Made by a program: the position numbers and the translations under genes. Of a stretch of DNA of 64,000 bases, positions 44,098 to 56,760 are shown one piece after another. The notes under the pieces are model-generated. The model saw only the letters and a program-made list of their open reading frames with translations, did not search any database and was not told the DNA's origin. The DNA lies in NCBI GenBank assembly GCA_033398695.1, contig JAWKAU010000044.1, forward strand, positions 186,001 through 250,000, read 5' to 3'. The first letter of the stretch is position 1. Each line of letters opens with the position of its first letter. This DNA comes from Orobanche coerulescens (taxonomy: Eukaryota > Streptophyta > Magnoliopsida > Lamiales > Orobanchaceae).

Positions 44098-45018
44098 GTT
44101 GTTGCCATAACCCTGACGATCATTCCCATTCCTACCAGTAACCCTTTGATCCTGACCCCTGTACTCCTATCGCCGCTGATCAAAACCCCGATCCTGGCGG
44201 CCCCTGTGCTCAACACTCTGGTCCTGACGACCCCTATGCTCATGACCCTGGTCCTGACGACCCCTGTAGTTAATACGAACACCATCCCTGTCCCTCTTGT
44301 TCGAACCCCTATCAGCATGAAGTAACTCAATATTGCGGGCCGCGTCCGCTACTAGTGCAACATCGGTGTAATCAGTATTCACGATCCGGTCTAATATCCA
44401 CTTCTTCAGCCCCCACTTAAAGTGCATATCCTGCCTATGAGCATCACCCGCAATCGGTCCAACAAAGCTAGCTAACCTCAGAAACCTCTGCATATACTCT
44501 CCAGACGATTCCCGATCCAACTGATGAATAGCCCCATACTCGCGCTCATACCTTTGCTGCTCGGAGAAAGGAAAGTACTGCTTATAGAAGATTTCACGGA
44601 AAGTATTCCATGCACAAGTGTCAGCAAAGTTCTCTCCCTTAGCCAGAACATACGCCTTCCACCAATTCAATGCATCACCTTCCAGCTTGAAGGTAGCCAA
44701 ACGCGTCTTGAATTCATCACCGCAACCCAAGACATTGAACAACTTCTCCATACGTGTGATCCAATCTTCTGCCTCTGTGGGGGTGGCAGCAGATAGGAAA
44801 GAAAGAGGCATAAGCTTAGTGAACTTTTCAATCCAACCATGCATCCCGATAGGTGGAGCACCGCCACCCGACGAACCAGCACCATTTCTGATGTCATCGA
44901 TGATTCTGGTCCTCAATTCAGCAGAGAGATTCGGGAGAGCATTAGCCAAAGCAGCGGCTATCATGGCCTCGAAGTCAGGGATATCATCCCCATTAGGATT
45001 TCTACGCGTATACACCAT
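44098..45018 (-). CDS. Element E gag, 5' part
   Basis: Gag of the gypsy element that received element F. I choose the start at 45018 (MVYTRRNPNGDD); the upstream in-frame Met would lie in the leader. The frame is open to a stop at 44167. It contains MIAAALANALPNLSAELRTR and then the retrotransposon gag domain: WIEKFTKLMPLSFLSA, AEDWITRMEKLFNVLGC, KLEGDALNWWKAYV and FREIFYKQYFP. A basic tail of RGRQDQG-type repeats (three units) follows. The stop at 44167 lies only about 65 bases before the F insertion, and the continuation lies beyond 34228. No zinc knuckle is visible on either side. The protein would assemble particles. Apart from the insertion it is well preserved. Confidence 0.88.
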
Positions 45019-45150
45019 CTGAATGATTATCAAAATAATTTGCAAGGTTAAATACAGATGAAGTATGAAAGGAAAATACGCAGAAGGAAACCTAATGTCT
45101 ACCCAAATCCTCACAGGTCATAGCCTAAGCTCTACAGGTCAAACCTATTC

Positions 45151-45164
45151 TCCGATACCATAAT
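45151..45164 (-). promoter_or_regulatory. Element E primer binding site
   Basis: The minus strand reads ATTATGGTATCGGA beside the LTR, with TGGTATCGGA as its core. It is a Met-tRNA type PBS. Confidence 0.75.
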
Positions 45165-47942
45165 TGTAACACCCCAACCCGAAAAGGATAGAAGTATCAC
45201 ATTATGGTGGCATATCAGAACATACATAAATAAACGCAAGTGGAAGTCTTAAACATAAATAATCAAAAGGAGTTAAGTCGAAGTGACTTAAACCAAAACA
45301 TAAGTTCAACGAAAAGAAATACTTCAAAGGGATGAAAAACAAATCATCCAAGTCTAAACAATGTCCTAACAATAGTAAAATAAATCTAAGATGACTAGGG
45401 TAAAGTGTCCACAAGCTCAACTCTCAACCCCAAAGCAACCCCAGCTCCTAGCTTAGATACCTGCCGCAGAAAAAGGAAAATGCGACTGAGCTTAAAAAGC
45501 CCAGTGGACAGATATGTATAAACAAAACCAAACGATAAGGAACGAACATATAAAGTACGGTGCATTGGGAAAAGCATGAAGTATAAACAAATGGATATCA
45601 AAAGTAAGGAAAAGTCAGTAATCTACCATGAGCCCGAACATAAATCAAATCAAATATCATAGTAACCATGGAGTAGCTAACTCCCGAACATGTGAAAGAC
45701 GTGTATTGCACACAAGCATCAATCACCGAACATATCATATTATAATCATGTCATATCCAATCAGATACGAATCGAACCTAGGATGCATTCATACGCCCCC
45801 GAACAATCGTATTGGCCATAACAATTATAAAGTGCACATATCATATCAAAATGGGACGGTGTGGAATATCACTCAACCACACTAGAGTCATGCCATTGGT
45901 GCATCAATGAAACGGCCATGTTACCTGCATGGCTAGGAAACGAACTTGGCTCGGGTATCAAACTGAAGGGTTCAAATGGCATATCATATGGAAGTTCATA
46001 TTAAAGGTTCATATCAAATGTATCATATCAAAGTTTCAAAAGTATCCGTACGAATATCAAAACAAACGAAACAACCAATACAATGGTAGAGAGAAGGGGT
46101 ATCAAGAATATCCGTACCTCCAACCACAAAATGCAAAACACGTCAGAAGATATAAAGATTAGAGTTTACTCCTTCTTCAGCGAATCTACACAAATTAGGT
46201 TCATTTTATGCTTATTAGCTCATAATGTCATAACGGGTTCTTAATTACTTAACACCATTTATTAATGTGATTAGAGTTTTATTATTGGAATTAGGTTAAC
46301 ATATGACCAATTGTATCATAATTAATGTTCAAATGCATTTTAGGGTTCAAGTATATTAAATGGTATTAAAATCACAACAATCTTAATCTTCTAACAAATT
46401 CTGGTTTTACTATGTTTTAGCCTTCATTTTATGAACTTTAACACCACACCATATGTCAAAGTAAAAATTCATAAAATTTACCACTGAAGCATATATATCT
46501 TAGGATTCTACTTGAATTTTCTAAGATTTTATTCATTAGTACAAGTACACAATAAAAATCACTCTTTATACGACTGTCCAGAAAGTAAACTGCTGAAACA
46601 CCCAGAAGGTATACATTACAAAGGCATATCAAAACACTTTGGAAAAATTCACAAAAATTCCAGAACTTAGAAAACATGTGAAATATAACTCCTGTAAATT
46701 TGCAAGTCATAACTCCTTATAGTGTTTAAATTAAAAATCGTTAAACCAGACTAGATTTAAATTCTTAAAACTCAGATTTTGACATATGATCCCGTAAAAT
46801 TCAAAAGCATGACCAATACAACTTCAATTCCCTTCAAACCAATTGAAAAACGTAAATAAGACATTAAAATAAGTTTTTATGCAAAAGTACAGAATTAAAT
46901 CCTTATGAAACTCGAGCTATAATGCACACATATTCAGCTTTTCAAAACTGTCTCCTGCAGAAAACTGTTTTAGATCATTTTTAACATGTTTTACTTACAC
47001 AAACGCACACGAGACCTATATATATCACAAGACCTGGTTTAATTAATATATTAACCCACATGTTTCCAGCCTTTGATGATCATACACATGACACACACAT
47101 AACACAGAATATACGAGCCAAGTTAAACACATGAAATCATACCAAACCAGCCCTAGTTTTCTAGTATCAAATGCATATGCTTCTCATAAACACTTAGGGT
47201 TTTATATCAGATTTTAAAGGTACGTAATAGAGATCATATTAGGTTGAATAGATCAGGTTTAGGGTCGAATTAATAAGGAGTTGAATCAGATCAGAAACAT
47301 GAGTTGATTTGATTTGATATTTACATATCGAAACATCCAATACCGTTATGATTTTATGTGATCTTCTATATACGTCTTAACATATAATTCGAATAGAACA
47401 GATCAGATTTTTGTTTAGTATGTTAGGTTTCAAGTTTATATATTCAGATTATACGTGAAATCATGTGTCGAATAGAAAAGAGATTCAAGATCGATTAGAA
47501 ATACCTTATGATGAATCGAATAAAGGAGAGAACAAGAACGAAACCCTCAAGAATCGTATGAATGGAATGGAGAAGGACAAGAACTCACGTTATTAAAGAA
47601 AAGGAGCAGGCTGCATATAAGGAAGGTAGTAATTGATCATAATTGTGTTTGATTTGGTATAATGGATCGGTTATGGTAATATGAATAGTGGCCGAATTTA
47701 TGGAGTTTAGTGGAAAATTTTCGGTTATTGACATTGATTTGAAACGTGATGGATTATCATTTATGAAGGTTTCTTTGGTGTACAATTATTCAATTTAAAC
47801 ATAGACTTAGGTTACTAATTTCTTAATTTAATTATACCATATAGTATATAGGTTAAGGTTTAAAAAATGAATTATTACAAAGTATAGGGAAATTTTGAAA
47901 TTAGACGAAAATTTGAGATTCGAAATTTTTGGGGCTTTACAG
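45165..47942 (-). repeat. Element E 5' LTR
   Basis: It starts TGTAACACCCCAACCCG and ends TTTTGGGGCTTTACA on the plus strand. The right end is fixed because LTR D homology resumes at exactly 47943. A TATA-like TTATATGC (minus strand) lies near 47612-47622. The LTR is AT-rich and has no palindrome array, so it is a different family from B, C, F and I. Open frames inside are chance. Confidence 0.82.
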
Positions 47943-49625
47943 GTTGTTCGTGTTGTGACTTTCGGTTTGTCAATCTAACGTCGTATCATGATTTTCGGAC
48001 ACTTGAGCCATTTTTGTAATTTCCTATAAGTTTAGGGAATTTCATCTTCTTTGTCGTATTTCGGATTCCCCGGTAGTCGGAGTTGTATTTTCTTTTAATG
48101 CTTAGATTCGTCATCGAGAATACTTCATAACCATATTTTTGGTTCGATAGCAGGTCCGAGTTTCGGAGTCATCGGGGATAGTTCGGACATCAGCTTCTTA
48201 GACTGCTGTCCAGTAGGATGTTACGGCCGTAACACCCCATGCATTACGGCCGTAAGTTATCACCTGTTACGGCCGTAATAGCATGTTGTTTTAAGAACAG
48301 CGGGCAGAGGTTAGAAACCTCATTTCACATCTTTTCTCTCGTTTTTCCTCGTCAGGCGATCAAAGAACCTCCAGGGCGATTTCTTCCACTTCTCATCCAT
48401 GTATTCTTCATTTTCCATCACCGTAGAGTCGGTATATCATATCATCATCAACGTAATCATCTCCCTCTGTCCGAATTCAAGGTATTTTCGTCTAGAACCC
48501 TAACTTGTTAATTTTGGGGGTTTTCCGCATTTTGCTTGTTAGATTCGAATTGTTCAAGTATGTTGTGATATTCCTTATCAATTATTGTTATTGGGTGACT
48601 CCCAATCCAATTTTTGTCGAGTTTAATCCGTGAATTGTCGATTCGGGGAGGTTTTGCGTAAACCCTCGCCCGTATCGATTGATCGTATTGTGTCATAGCT
48701 TGTAATCGGGGTTGTGGGCGTTTTCAATTCGATTAATGTTATCGTATGGGACTGAGTTATGTTAATCCTTCATTTAGGAATGGCCGTTTTGCATCCGGAT
48801 CATTCGTAGTCGTTGTTCTTTCCTGTTTCGTCAAGAATGTCTCAAAGGCAAGTACTTTACATTTGTTTACATATTCTAGTATTTGAATTATGGCTTTTCG
48901 TGGTTGTTGTGGATGGATATGTGTATGTTCACCTAAGTACGGTCTGACGGGGCCTCTAGGGATACGTATTGCCATGAGTGTGCGTATCACGAACTATGGT
49001 TAACCACCCAGGGATGTCCGACGGGGCTTTGTGGGGTACAGTGGCCATGAGTCTCGTACCAACGGTTAACTTTGAATTGTTTTGTTGGAGAAATGTGTTT
49101 TGTGCTTGTGCACCGTAAATATTCCGGAATATAAATGATTTCTAAAATGATTTTTGGCGCATATTTTCAGCTGAGTAGAATGGTAGTTCAAATGGATTGT
49201 ACTTGCACTAGCAGTTGTCGCTAACCCCTTAAATGGGAGAAATAATTTTGTATTTCAGGTATAGGTCATGGAAGAAAACAAGCATGCGAGCCGTACGAGG
49301 ATGATGGGTAGGCGTGATTCTGTTCAGTGGTTGTCTATTGGTGTCTTGTTTTGGGATTTCTTTATTATGTCATTTGCTTAAGTACTCGAGTACTTCTTTC
49401 TTGAATTTATTAATTTTGTGTACCCATTTTGGGGAGTGGATTTGATGTCAAATTGTATTGTTGAATTTCAACCTTTGGTGTTGAATGTCGTGGATTGTGA
49501 AATTGTCGTTTTGTTGATGATGTATGTCTTTGTCGAACGTCATTTTGGTAAGTTAGCCTGGTGGATTCCATAATGTGGGGGTCCACGGTACTGTAATATG
49601 ACCTGATCATCTTGGGGGTGTTACA
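47943..49625 (+). repeat. Gypsy LTR D, right fragment
   Basis: It starts within the LTR (GGTTGTTCGTGTTGTGAC) and ends GATCATCTTGGGGGTGTTACA. The region after the TATA position has the GTACGGTCTGACGGGG and GATGTCCGACGGGG repeats near 48938-49030. No primer site follows, so it is the right edge of a 3' or solo LTR. Confidence 0.78.
48221..48296 (+). promoter_or_regulatory. LTR D palindromes
   Basis: Three perfect TTACGGCCGTAA sites lie at 48221, 48244 and 48267, exactly 23 bp apart. A weak TATA-like GTTTTAAG lies about 10 bp after the last site. This is a short version of the array in F. Confidence 0.7.
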
Positions 49626-50583
49626 CTCGTCTTAGTCGGCAATGGGAGGAACCAAGGAGTACGGGTAACACTTATCCAGTCTAGTGCTCCGTACCGTAAC
49701 CTAACTAAGAACGAATGATCGGATCATTCCAAAACTATTATGTCGTGAATGCCGTATACGTATAAACCCTTCAATCATATATCTCGGTTATGTATTAGGG
49801 TCACAGTAAAGTCAAACCCTATTGTAACTTGACTCTATGCTTTCTGTTAATGCAAACCGAGATCATCGAACTCTCGTGTATCAAATACAACTAGCTCTAA
49901 ATGCTTTGGCCAAAGACTTATGATCTCATTTGCCATTAACCGCATAGGACATTTACCTGCTCACTAACAGGAGAAAGAATTCTATCTTGATATTCAGTAG
50001 AGACTGCTACTTGCCCACTAAGTTGCATTTCGAGGTTGACCCCACCTACCGGCGATTGGATCAAACTACTCTAATGAATAACTTAATGTCACAAGCACAA
50101 CTCCTAATGAAACCCCAAGTCAAAGGTCCACATATACCTATCACAAACTTTCGATTCAGTCATTGACAAACCCTGAGTGATATCCATGACCGAATCGAGG
50201 TCAGTCGTGTTCGAGTATACTAATCTCATTAGCATACCTATAACGTGTGCTCCCACTAACTCTTAGTGAAGACTGGGACTCTACATGTCAACGTGCACGT
50301 TATACAATCTTGGCTAAACTTAATGCCCAATTAAGTTTTATCAACTTGCAAACTAGTTAAGCATTCGAGCTCTAGACACTTCCAGTGCCTATCTCCTTAT
50401 CTCCATAAGGAGTAGAATCTTTGCTCTAAAATCCAAGGACTATTATTCTATATACCAAATCACAATACCAGTGATATATAATAATATAGAAATAATAATT
50501 ACCTTATTAAATATTCATAATTACAATACAAATGCTCTCACTCTCTCATCCTCTGAGTGGCATTCGAGGGCATATTCCTAACA
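49626..50583 (-). repeat. Copia LTR G', fragment
   Basis: It matches LTR G at 62935-63903 over most of its length (for example AATGGGAGGAACCAA, GTATACGTATAAACCCTTC, CTCTGAGTGGCATTC). It ends TTCCTAACA, the LTR 5' end in its own sense. The other side is cut by LTR D. Confidence 0.82.
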
Positions 50584-50848
50584 CCTCCGCTGCATCCTCC
50601 ACGACCCGGGATATGGCTCTCTTCTTGTCCTGCTGGGGGGCAGCTGGACGGGTTGTTTGTGACTGGGCTTCATATTGGTCCTTCTGGCTCCTCAATTGAG
50701 GATTACCACTTTGGGTGACCCGCGCCACAAGGGCGCTCGTTCCTTGAATGAACGTGGGGTATTTAAAACATTCCACCACCTTGAGCACGTTTTCTTCCTC
50801 CGTGGAGTGTTGGGGATCTGCTTGATGCTGGGAACTTCCTTGAGACAT
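50584..50848 (-). pseudogene. Element J gag, N-terminal fragment
   Basis: An open frame begins MSQGSSQHQADPQHSTEEEN about 65 bases after the primer site. It contains KYPTFIQGTSALVARV and a Gln/Ser-rich region and is cut at 50584 by LTR G'. The position after LTR and PBS identifies it as the start of gag. No domain is complete, so the lineage is only suggested by the PBS it shares with element T. Confidence 0.6.
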
Positions 50849-50913
50849 GATGTGAAAGGGATCAAGTTTTTGAAACTTTGATGGATCTGTAATGATTTAC
50901 AGAGGTCCCCTTT

Positions 50914-50928
50914 CTTCTAGCGCCAATT
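50914..50928 (-). promoter_or_regulatory. Element J primer binding site
   Basis: The minus strand reads AATTGGCGCTAGAAG, the same site as in element T. Confidence 0.65.
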
Positions 50929-51790
50929 TGTTGATAACTGATTTGATCAACGAAATGTGTGCTGACCTGGATTAGGTGAATCGAAGCCACATAATACAGT
51001 AAAAAGCTGAATGAATAAGATAGCTAAATGTTATTGAATATTTTGTTATTATTTTTTAAGATAGAGCCGAGCAGAATTTTGTAGCCGGTCTAAATTGATT
51101 TTTTCTTTATTACAAGTCTAATCCCTCTCTCTGTTTTTTTCTTGGAACTTTTCAGTAGTCCTTTTTTTTAATCATACATTCCCTCTATATATAGAAAGCC
51201 TTGGCCAATCAGCTACGGAATGTTTGGGGATACATCCAAACACTTGTCAGAGGGAGAGGACGTCTTAGATACGTGGCGACATTTGGGGTCGCTTTAGGAA
51301 GAGCGAGGATAGAGTGCATTAATTGTCCTGTGTGCCTGTTCCGCGTGTCCCGTGGGCCTGTTCTGCATGCTTTTGGCAATGCTTATCCGTTTTGGTCAGT
51401 TCTGGGGTCGGCCCTTAGGTCTCCTGCTGCTCTGATCGGTCATGTCATGACGGTGTTTTGGAGCGTATTTTTCATGGATCTGGTCGGCCCTTTCGTCCTT
51501 GCCACGGGATGGTCATTGGGTTGGCCCTAGGTCTTTGACAGCTCTGCCCGGTCCCGTCATAATGGAGTTTTGGGGTATGTTTGGTATTTACTTGGTTGGC
51601 CCTCCTAGTCACCCAGCTCGGTCGGTATATTTGAAAATAGGCTCTTTTGTCTTCTGGTCCCCCAGAACCGGTATGGTTGAGCTGGCTGGAAGTGCATGAG
51701 TGGATGCCACGGCGGATCGGCTATCATCAGGATTAGGGACTAGAAATTGGTGATGGTGAATAAGCCGGAGAAATAGTACACATAACAACA
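50929..51790 (-). repeat. Element J 5' LTR
   Basis: It starts TGTTGATAACTGATTTG on the plus strand beside the PBS. The other end is placed at CATAACAACA (51790), giving TG..CA ends. A palindromic TATA box CTATATATAG lies near 51185-51194. The outer end is not confirmed by a second LTR. Confidence 0.55.
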
Positions 51791-52423
51791 TGGATTGGAT
51801 CTGAAGATGAATGCGTAAGTGAGAGTGAAAGGAATTACCTTTGTTAGAAAAGAGAAGGACTTTGCAGGACAGATTGGCTTATGACTGTTGGCAGAGATGT
51901 AAAACTATTTGTACGCGTGTTCTGTAAAAATTTAGTTGAGTATAATACTTTGTATTCATACAGTAGAGATTAGGTCAGGTATTCGAGAGAATCTCAATTG
52001 GGTTAGGTAAAGAATTTGGGCAACATGTAAAATACAACGTATCTTATTTATATTAATTGGGACAAAGGAATAAAAATAAAGTGATTCAAATAATTGGGCT
52101 AGAACTAACCAAATAATCATAATATTAATGATAATAATTATTATAAGAATAATAGTAAGTAATAATAATAACAAATAAAATTATTATTATTTGGTTTGTA
52201 AAAATTTTTGGGTATCAATTAACATCGTTTAAAATTTAACACAAGCTTAGAAATAACGAAGATGAAACGTATGACTTGACATAAAGTATGACATAAATGA
52301 ATTTGCATGATCATAAAAATGGGGTCAATTAAATGTTAACATTATTCGGGCATTAATTTAATATAATGAAAAAGGTTTTTCTATAATTCATAATAAATAT
52401 ATATGCGAAATCGGGGCGGTACA
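51791..52423 (-). repeat. Element H 3' LTR, fragment
   Basis: It ends TCGGGGCGGTACA next to a polypurine tract (AAAGGAAGTAGTT on the minus strand, 52424-52436). It is AT-rich, and its left part is cut by element J. It does not overlap the visible part of the 5' LTR at 60328, so it cannot be paired. Confidence 0.6.
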
Positions 52424-52436
52424 AACTACTTCCTTT

Positions 52437-52800
52437 AACAATTTTCTATCCTCGGAAATTAAGTCACGTAGCTTGAGAAATGATGTCGGGTACTTAAAAG
52501 GATCTCCACTTCACATTCCCAAGTTGCTTCATTCACACGATGATGGCTCCACTGAACTTTGACGAGAGATGCATCTCTACTCTGAAGCTTGTGAATCTTT
52601 CGCTCCAAGATAGCAATATGTATCTCTTCATAAGTCAAGTTACCGGCTACTTGAAGCTCCTCATAGTTGCAAATGTGCTCAGGATCGTACACATTTTTGC
52701 TCAACATATGAAATACATTATGCACCACAGATAATTCGGATGACCAGGCCAAACGATAGGCTAAATCTCCAACACGATCCAAAATTTCATACTATCCGAT
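52437..52800 (-). pseudogene. Element H integrase C-terminus and chromodomain
   Basis: The frame 52459-52782 encodes DRVGDLAYRLAWSSELS and VHNVFHMLSKNVYDPEHI, then the chromodomain strands VAILERKIHKL-like, LVKVQWSHHRVNEATWECE. This places H among chromoviruses. The end is altered by a frameshift. Confidence 0.85.
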
Positions 52801-53500
52801 AAAATGAGGTTATAACTTCTCTCTTTTACCGAAACATATCACGCCATTCCTTGGCGACACCTTCAAAAAGACCTTATCTCCGACCTCAAACTGAATATCC
52901 TTCACCGGTTTATCAACATAAGATTCCTACCGATCTTGATCAGTCTTAATGCTGCTCCTGGTCTCGGTTATCTTCTCAACAGTTTGACCAATCAATTCTG
53001 CTCCCAAAATCTTACCTTCCCCTACCTCACTCCAATATAGAGGTGATCGACACTTTCTTCCTTAAAGTGGCTCATATGGAGCCATTTGAATGGTCGCTTG
53101 GTAACTGTTATTATAAGCGAACTCTACTAATGACAAAATATTATCCCAATTACCTCTACTAGCCCTCAACAAATCTTCCAGTGTCTTGATAGTTCTTATC
53201 GATTGCCCATCAATTTGCGGATGATAATCAATACTAAAATTTAACTTAGTGCCCCATAACTCTGAAGACACTTCCAAAATCTCAAGTGAATAGCGGATCT
53301 CCATCCGACACAATCAAAACCGACTCCATGCAACCTCCAAATCTCTCGAGTATAAATTCTAGCATACTGATCCATACTCATATTCATCCTTACTGGCAGA
53401 AAGTGAGCCAACTTCGTCAAACGATCGATTATCACCCAAATTTCATTATTCTTTCTCAAAGTTCGTGGTAGTCCAACCACGAAATACACGGTAATATGTT
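52801..53500 (-). pseudogene. Element H integrase core, inactive
   Basis: Segments in two frames show the catalytic core: VVGLPRTLRKNNEIWVIID and RLTKLAHFLPV (first Asp), an altered SDRD region, and DYHPQIDGQSIRTIKTLED. The last normally reads GQSERT, so the catalytic Glu is replaced by Ile. WDNILSLVEFAYNNSYQATI follows. Confidence 0.85.
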
Positions 53501-53870
53501 CCCATTTTCCAATGGCTGTAATAAAACTCCCGACCGGTGATGTTCAGTCATGACTTGCTGGAAAACTAAATACTTTTCCACAAATGAACCGATATCTCAC
53601 TTCATACCTCTCCCAAAAGAACTTCTTCAGATCTTGGTAAATATTTATACCTCATGGATGAGCTGAATATGGTGCACAATACGCCTCCTCAAGAATTTCC
53701 TTCCTAAGGGTCTTGTCCTTAGGAACACAAATATTCTCATGATACATCAATACACCGTCTACCGAAATCATAAATCCTTCTATATCTCCAACTTGTGGTC
53801 GATCTCTGATCTTGCATAAGAACTTATCGTGGGTTTGAGACTCCTTCATCTTATTTCTCATTTGGTTACA
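53501..53870 (-). pseudogene. Element H integrase zinc-binding region
   Basis: The frame 53652-53861 has the linker GDIEGFMISVDGVLMYHENI, then CVPKDKTLRKEILEEAYCAP and YSAHP. The first His of the site is replaced (EAYCAPYSAHP instead of EAHxxPYSxHP). The Cys half is frameshifted. Confidence 0.75.
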
Positions 53871-54420
53871 CGACCAATGATGCCATCATTGCCTTCGTAC
53901 ACTTTGGAGGCTCAACTACCTCGATACTCTAATTGGGGAACTCTTTGATCAGCTTTTCCTGATGGTGAGAAAGCAAGCTAATTCACCCCTCGACTTCCGA
54001 CTGAAGGCATCATCTACCTCATTAACTTTTCCATGATGATAGTAAATCATACAGTCATAATCTTTCACCAACTCCAACCATATCCTTTGTCTCATATTCA
54101 GCTCTTTTTATGTGAAATGATACTTTAGACTTTTATAGGATGTGTATATCTCACACTTAATTCCGTAGAGATAGTGATGCAAAATTCTTAATGCATGCAC
54201 CATTGATGTCAATTCTAAATTATGCGTTGGATAGTTCAACTCATGTGGCTTAAGCTGCCTCGATGCATAGGCTACCACCTTATCTTGTTGCATCAACATT
54301 CTACCTAAGCCCTGCTTCGAAGCATCACTATAAATGAAAAAGTCCTTGGTCGGGTAAGGAATCGTCAGTATTGGTGCATAGGTTAGTCTTCTCTTCAACT
54401 CATTAAAACTTTCCTTGCAC
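53871..54420 (-). pseudogene. Element H RNase H
   Basis: Motifs [38 protein letters not shown] and [10 protein letters not shown] are followed by [13 protein letters not shown], where the usual TDHKSL has lost its Asp. Further decay lies toward 53880. Confidence 0.82.
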
Positions 54421-55260
54421 CTCTCATTCCATTCAAACTTCAGATCTCTTCATGTTACTGAGTCATAGGGATGGCTATTTTTGAGAACCCTTCTATGAAT
54501 CTTTGGTAATAGCTAGCTAAGCCCAGAAAACTACAGACTTTGCTCGCATTCTTAGGCATCCCCCAACTACTAACTGCCTCAATCTTGCCAAGATCTACCT
54601 CAATTCCCTTAGAGGTCACCACATGACCAAGGAATCCAACTCGGTCTAACCAGAATTCACATTTGTGTCTAAGTGTCTCCAACGTGACTCATTGCATTCT
54701 TAGGCATCCCCCAACTACTAACTGCCTCAATCTTTTTCTTGAACTTTGCATACAACTCATTGCAAAGTGTCTCCAACGTGACTCTTAGATGTTTTTGGTG
54801 TTGTTTGTTGTCCTTGAAATGCACCAAAATATTATCTATGAAGATAATCACGAACTTGTCTAAGTATGGGTGGAACACCCTGTTCATCAAATCCATAAAA
54901 ATAGCGGGTGCATTACTTGGATCGAATGGCATCAACACAATCTCGTAGTGCCCATAACGCATTCTAAATGCCGTCTTTGAAATATCACTCTCCTTAATCT
55001 TCAACTGATGGTAGCCATATCTTAAATTAATCTTTGAAAAAGTATTGGCACCTCTCAATTGATTGAACAAATACTATATTCTTGGGAGTGGATACTTGTT
55101 CTTCATAGTGAGTCGATTTGACTCCCTGTAATCGATACACATCCTGAGTGATCCATCATTCTTCTTAACAAATAAAATGGGAGGCCCCATGGCGATACAC
55201 TAGGGCAGATAAACCATAGCTCCAACAACTCTTGGATTCGAACTTTCAACTCTTGAAGTT
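54421..55260 (-). pseudogene. Element H reverse transcriptase with internal duplication
   Basis: The frame 54669-55070 contains [40 protein letters not shown] and [13 protein letters not shown], in which the catalytic FIDD has become FIDN. The thumb region is duplicated: two blocks recur in the order A-B-A-B (A near 54546 and 54692, B near 54668 and 54766). The N-terminal part toward 55260 is broken. Confidence 0.85.
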
Positions 55261-55780
55261 CCTTCAGCGCCATTCTATATGGTGCGTCGAGGCTGCCTTT
55301 GGTACCAAATCGATACTGAACTCCACTTGCCTATTAGGTGGAATTACCGTAAATTTTTCTAGGAATATATCCAAGTACTCCCTCATTGTAGGAACATCTG
55401 CAAGGATAGTCCCAACCCTTTGAGTGTCTACGAGACTTACCAAAAATTCCTGACACTTCCCTTTCGTCAAACTCTTCATCGCACTCATTGCCGAAATGAC
55501 TCTAGGTACCGTCTTCGACTTCGTACCATAGAATTTAATCATCTCATACGATGGCAATGCAACTTCCTTATCTCGACACCTTATGTCAGTATTATGTTAT
55601 TCAGCCAATCCATGCCCAGGATTACAACGAAGTCCGTCATGTCAATTAAATGTAAATCCGCAGCAAAGTTCTTTCCTCCTATCTCAATGTTCAAGTTATC
55701 TACCATTTCATTAGTTAGGATTGACTCCCCTCCTGGGATGCTAATTTATAGAGATTCGACAATAAAGCACTCTCACCATG
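55261..55780 (-). pseudogene. Element H protease region
   Basis: On the minus strand this shows PPNRQVEFSIDLVPKAAS, KGKCQEFLVSLVDTQ, IKFYGTKSKTVPRVISAMSA and, further up in another frame, a [22 protein letters not shown] segment near 55600-55650. The active-site motif near 55750 is not clean. Confidence 0.72.
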
Positions 55781-55948
55781 ATTCTTACCACATTTCGAGC
55801 ACTCCGGTCTACTGGTTTCAGGCATAGGTCCTAACCTCTGATCAACCTTTGCTTGCTTATTAGATGCCCCGTCATTATTTTGATTCCCATTCCAATGCCT
55901 CTTACCAGTATTAGGCTTCACAGGCTGTTGTGAATTCAGATTCTGTCT
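55781..55948 (-). pseudogene. Element H gag zinc knuckle region
   Basis: On the minus strand this reads QPVKPNTGKRHWNGNQNNDG and then RPECSKCGKNHGES. It is a CX2CX3H-type knuckle whose last Cys is lost. Gag continues on the far side of the hAT insertion at 56657. Confidence 0.72.
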
Positions 55949-55956
55949 AGCCTCAA

Positions 55957-56406
55957 TAGGGATGGGGCATGGCAAGGTCGGGATCCCCAGAACCATGGAC
56001 CAAAACTGGATCCAAAAACGGCCACAAAACCATGAAAATCAGTTCGGATAGTACCAAAAACCATCGGTTCCAAGTCCGATTTACCCAAGAGTACCCACAT
56101 TGTGTTTTAAATTATATTATTTACATCAACCTTAAAATAAAAATCAATAATATTAAAGTAACATATTTGCATTTTCTCATATTTTATTAACCATGTATCC
56201 AATTAATTAAATGAATGGATCTTTAAACTTTATAATACTATAATTAAAAATAAAATGAGCGATGCAAGAAACTCTAACTTGAATGAGAGATGCATATAAA
56301 ATAATTTATTCTTTTTATACTTATATATATATATATACCCGTTCAAGTTAAAGTTTCTAACATTGCTCATTTTATTTTATTTTTACATATATACATATAT
56401 ATATAT

Positions 56407-56480
<74 letters not shown>

Positions 56481-56648
56481 ACTCTATTTCGGGGCGGATC
56501 TTACGGGGATGGGTCTATTTATACCTAGACCCACGAATTTCTTCTCCTACCTGTCTCAGACCCGGACCTAAAAATAACTACCCGAAATAGACCCGTTCTG
56601 GTAAGTACCCGCGGGTATCCAGATCCATGGTTAATTTTGCCATCCCTA
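55957..56648. mobile_element. Non-autonomous hAT element
   Basis: The ends TAGGGATGG and CCATCCCTA are inverted repeats, flanked by a perfect 8-bp duplication AGCCTCAA (55949-55956 and 56649-56656). The length and lack of transposase mark it as non-autonomous. It contains a long (AT)n tract and a segment rich in GACCC/GGGTC pairs near 56505-56600. Confidence 0.92.
56383..56475. repeat. (AT)n and (AC)n microsatellite
   Basis: More than 30 AT dinucleotides, interrupted by a short CA run. It lies inside the hAT element. An open frame over it is an artefact. Confidence 0.95.
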
Positions 56649-56656
56649 AGCCTCAA

Positions 56657-56760
56657 CCTCTTGAGCTCGGAACATTGTTTCAGTATAGGGTATCATCCTA
56701 TGACCAACCACGATGTGATGGATACTCGGGTGTAAAGCACTCCAAAACTTAAGGGCTCTT
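56657..56760 (-). pseudogene. Element H gag, middle fragment
   Basis: A short gag piece lies between the hAT element and solo LTR I. The minus strand reads MFRAQEVEA at its low end, typical of the segment before the knuckle. It includes the CTCTT target site. Confidence 0.6.

Noticed and set aside
46456..46710. 84-codon hydrophobic minus-strand frame in LTR E
   Set aside because: AT-rich LTR sequence gives F/L/I-rich translations by composition; no support for a gene.
51201..51699. Plus-strand open frames of about 110 and 66 codons
   Set aside because: They lie in LTR J on the strand opposite to the element; no domain or conserved motif.
56363..56590. Open frame over the AT microsatellite
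   Set aside because: An IYIYIY run from (AT)n; inside a non-autonomous hAT element.
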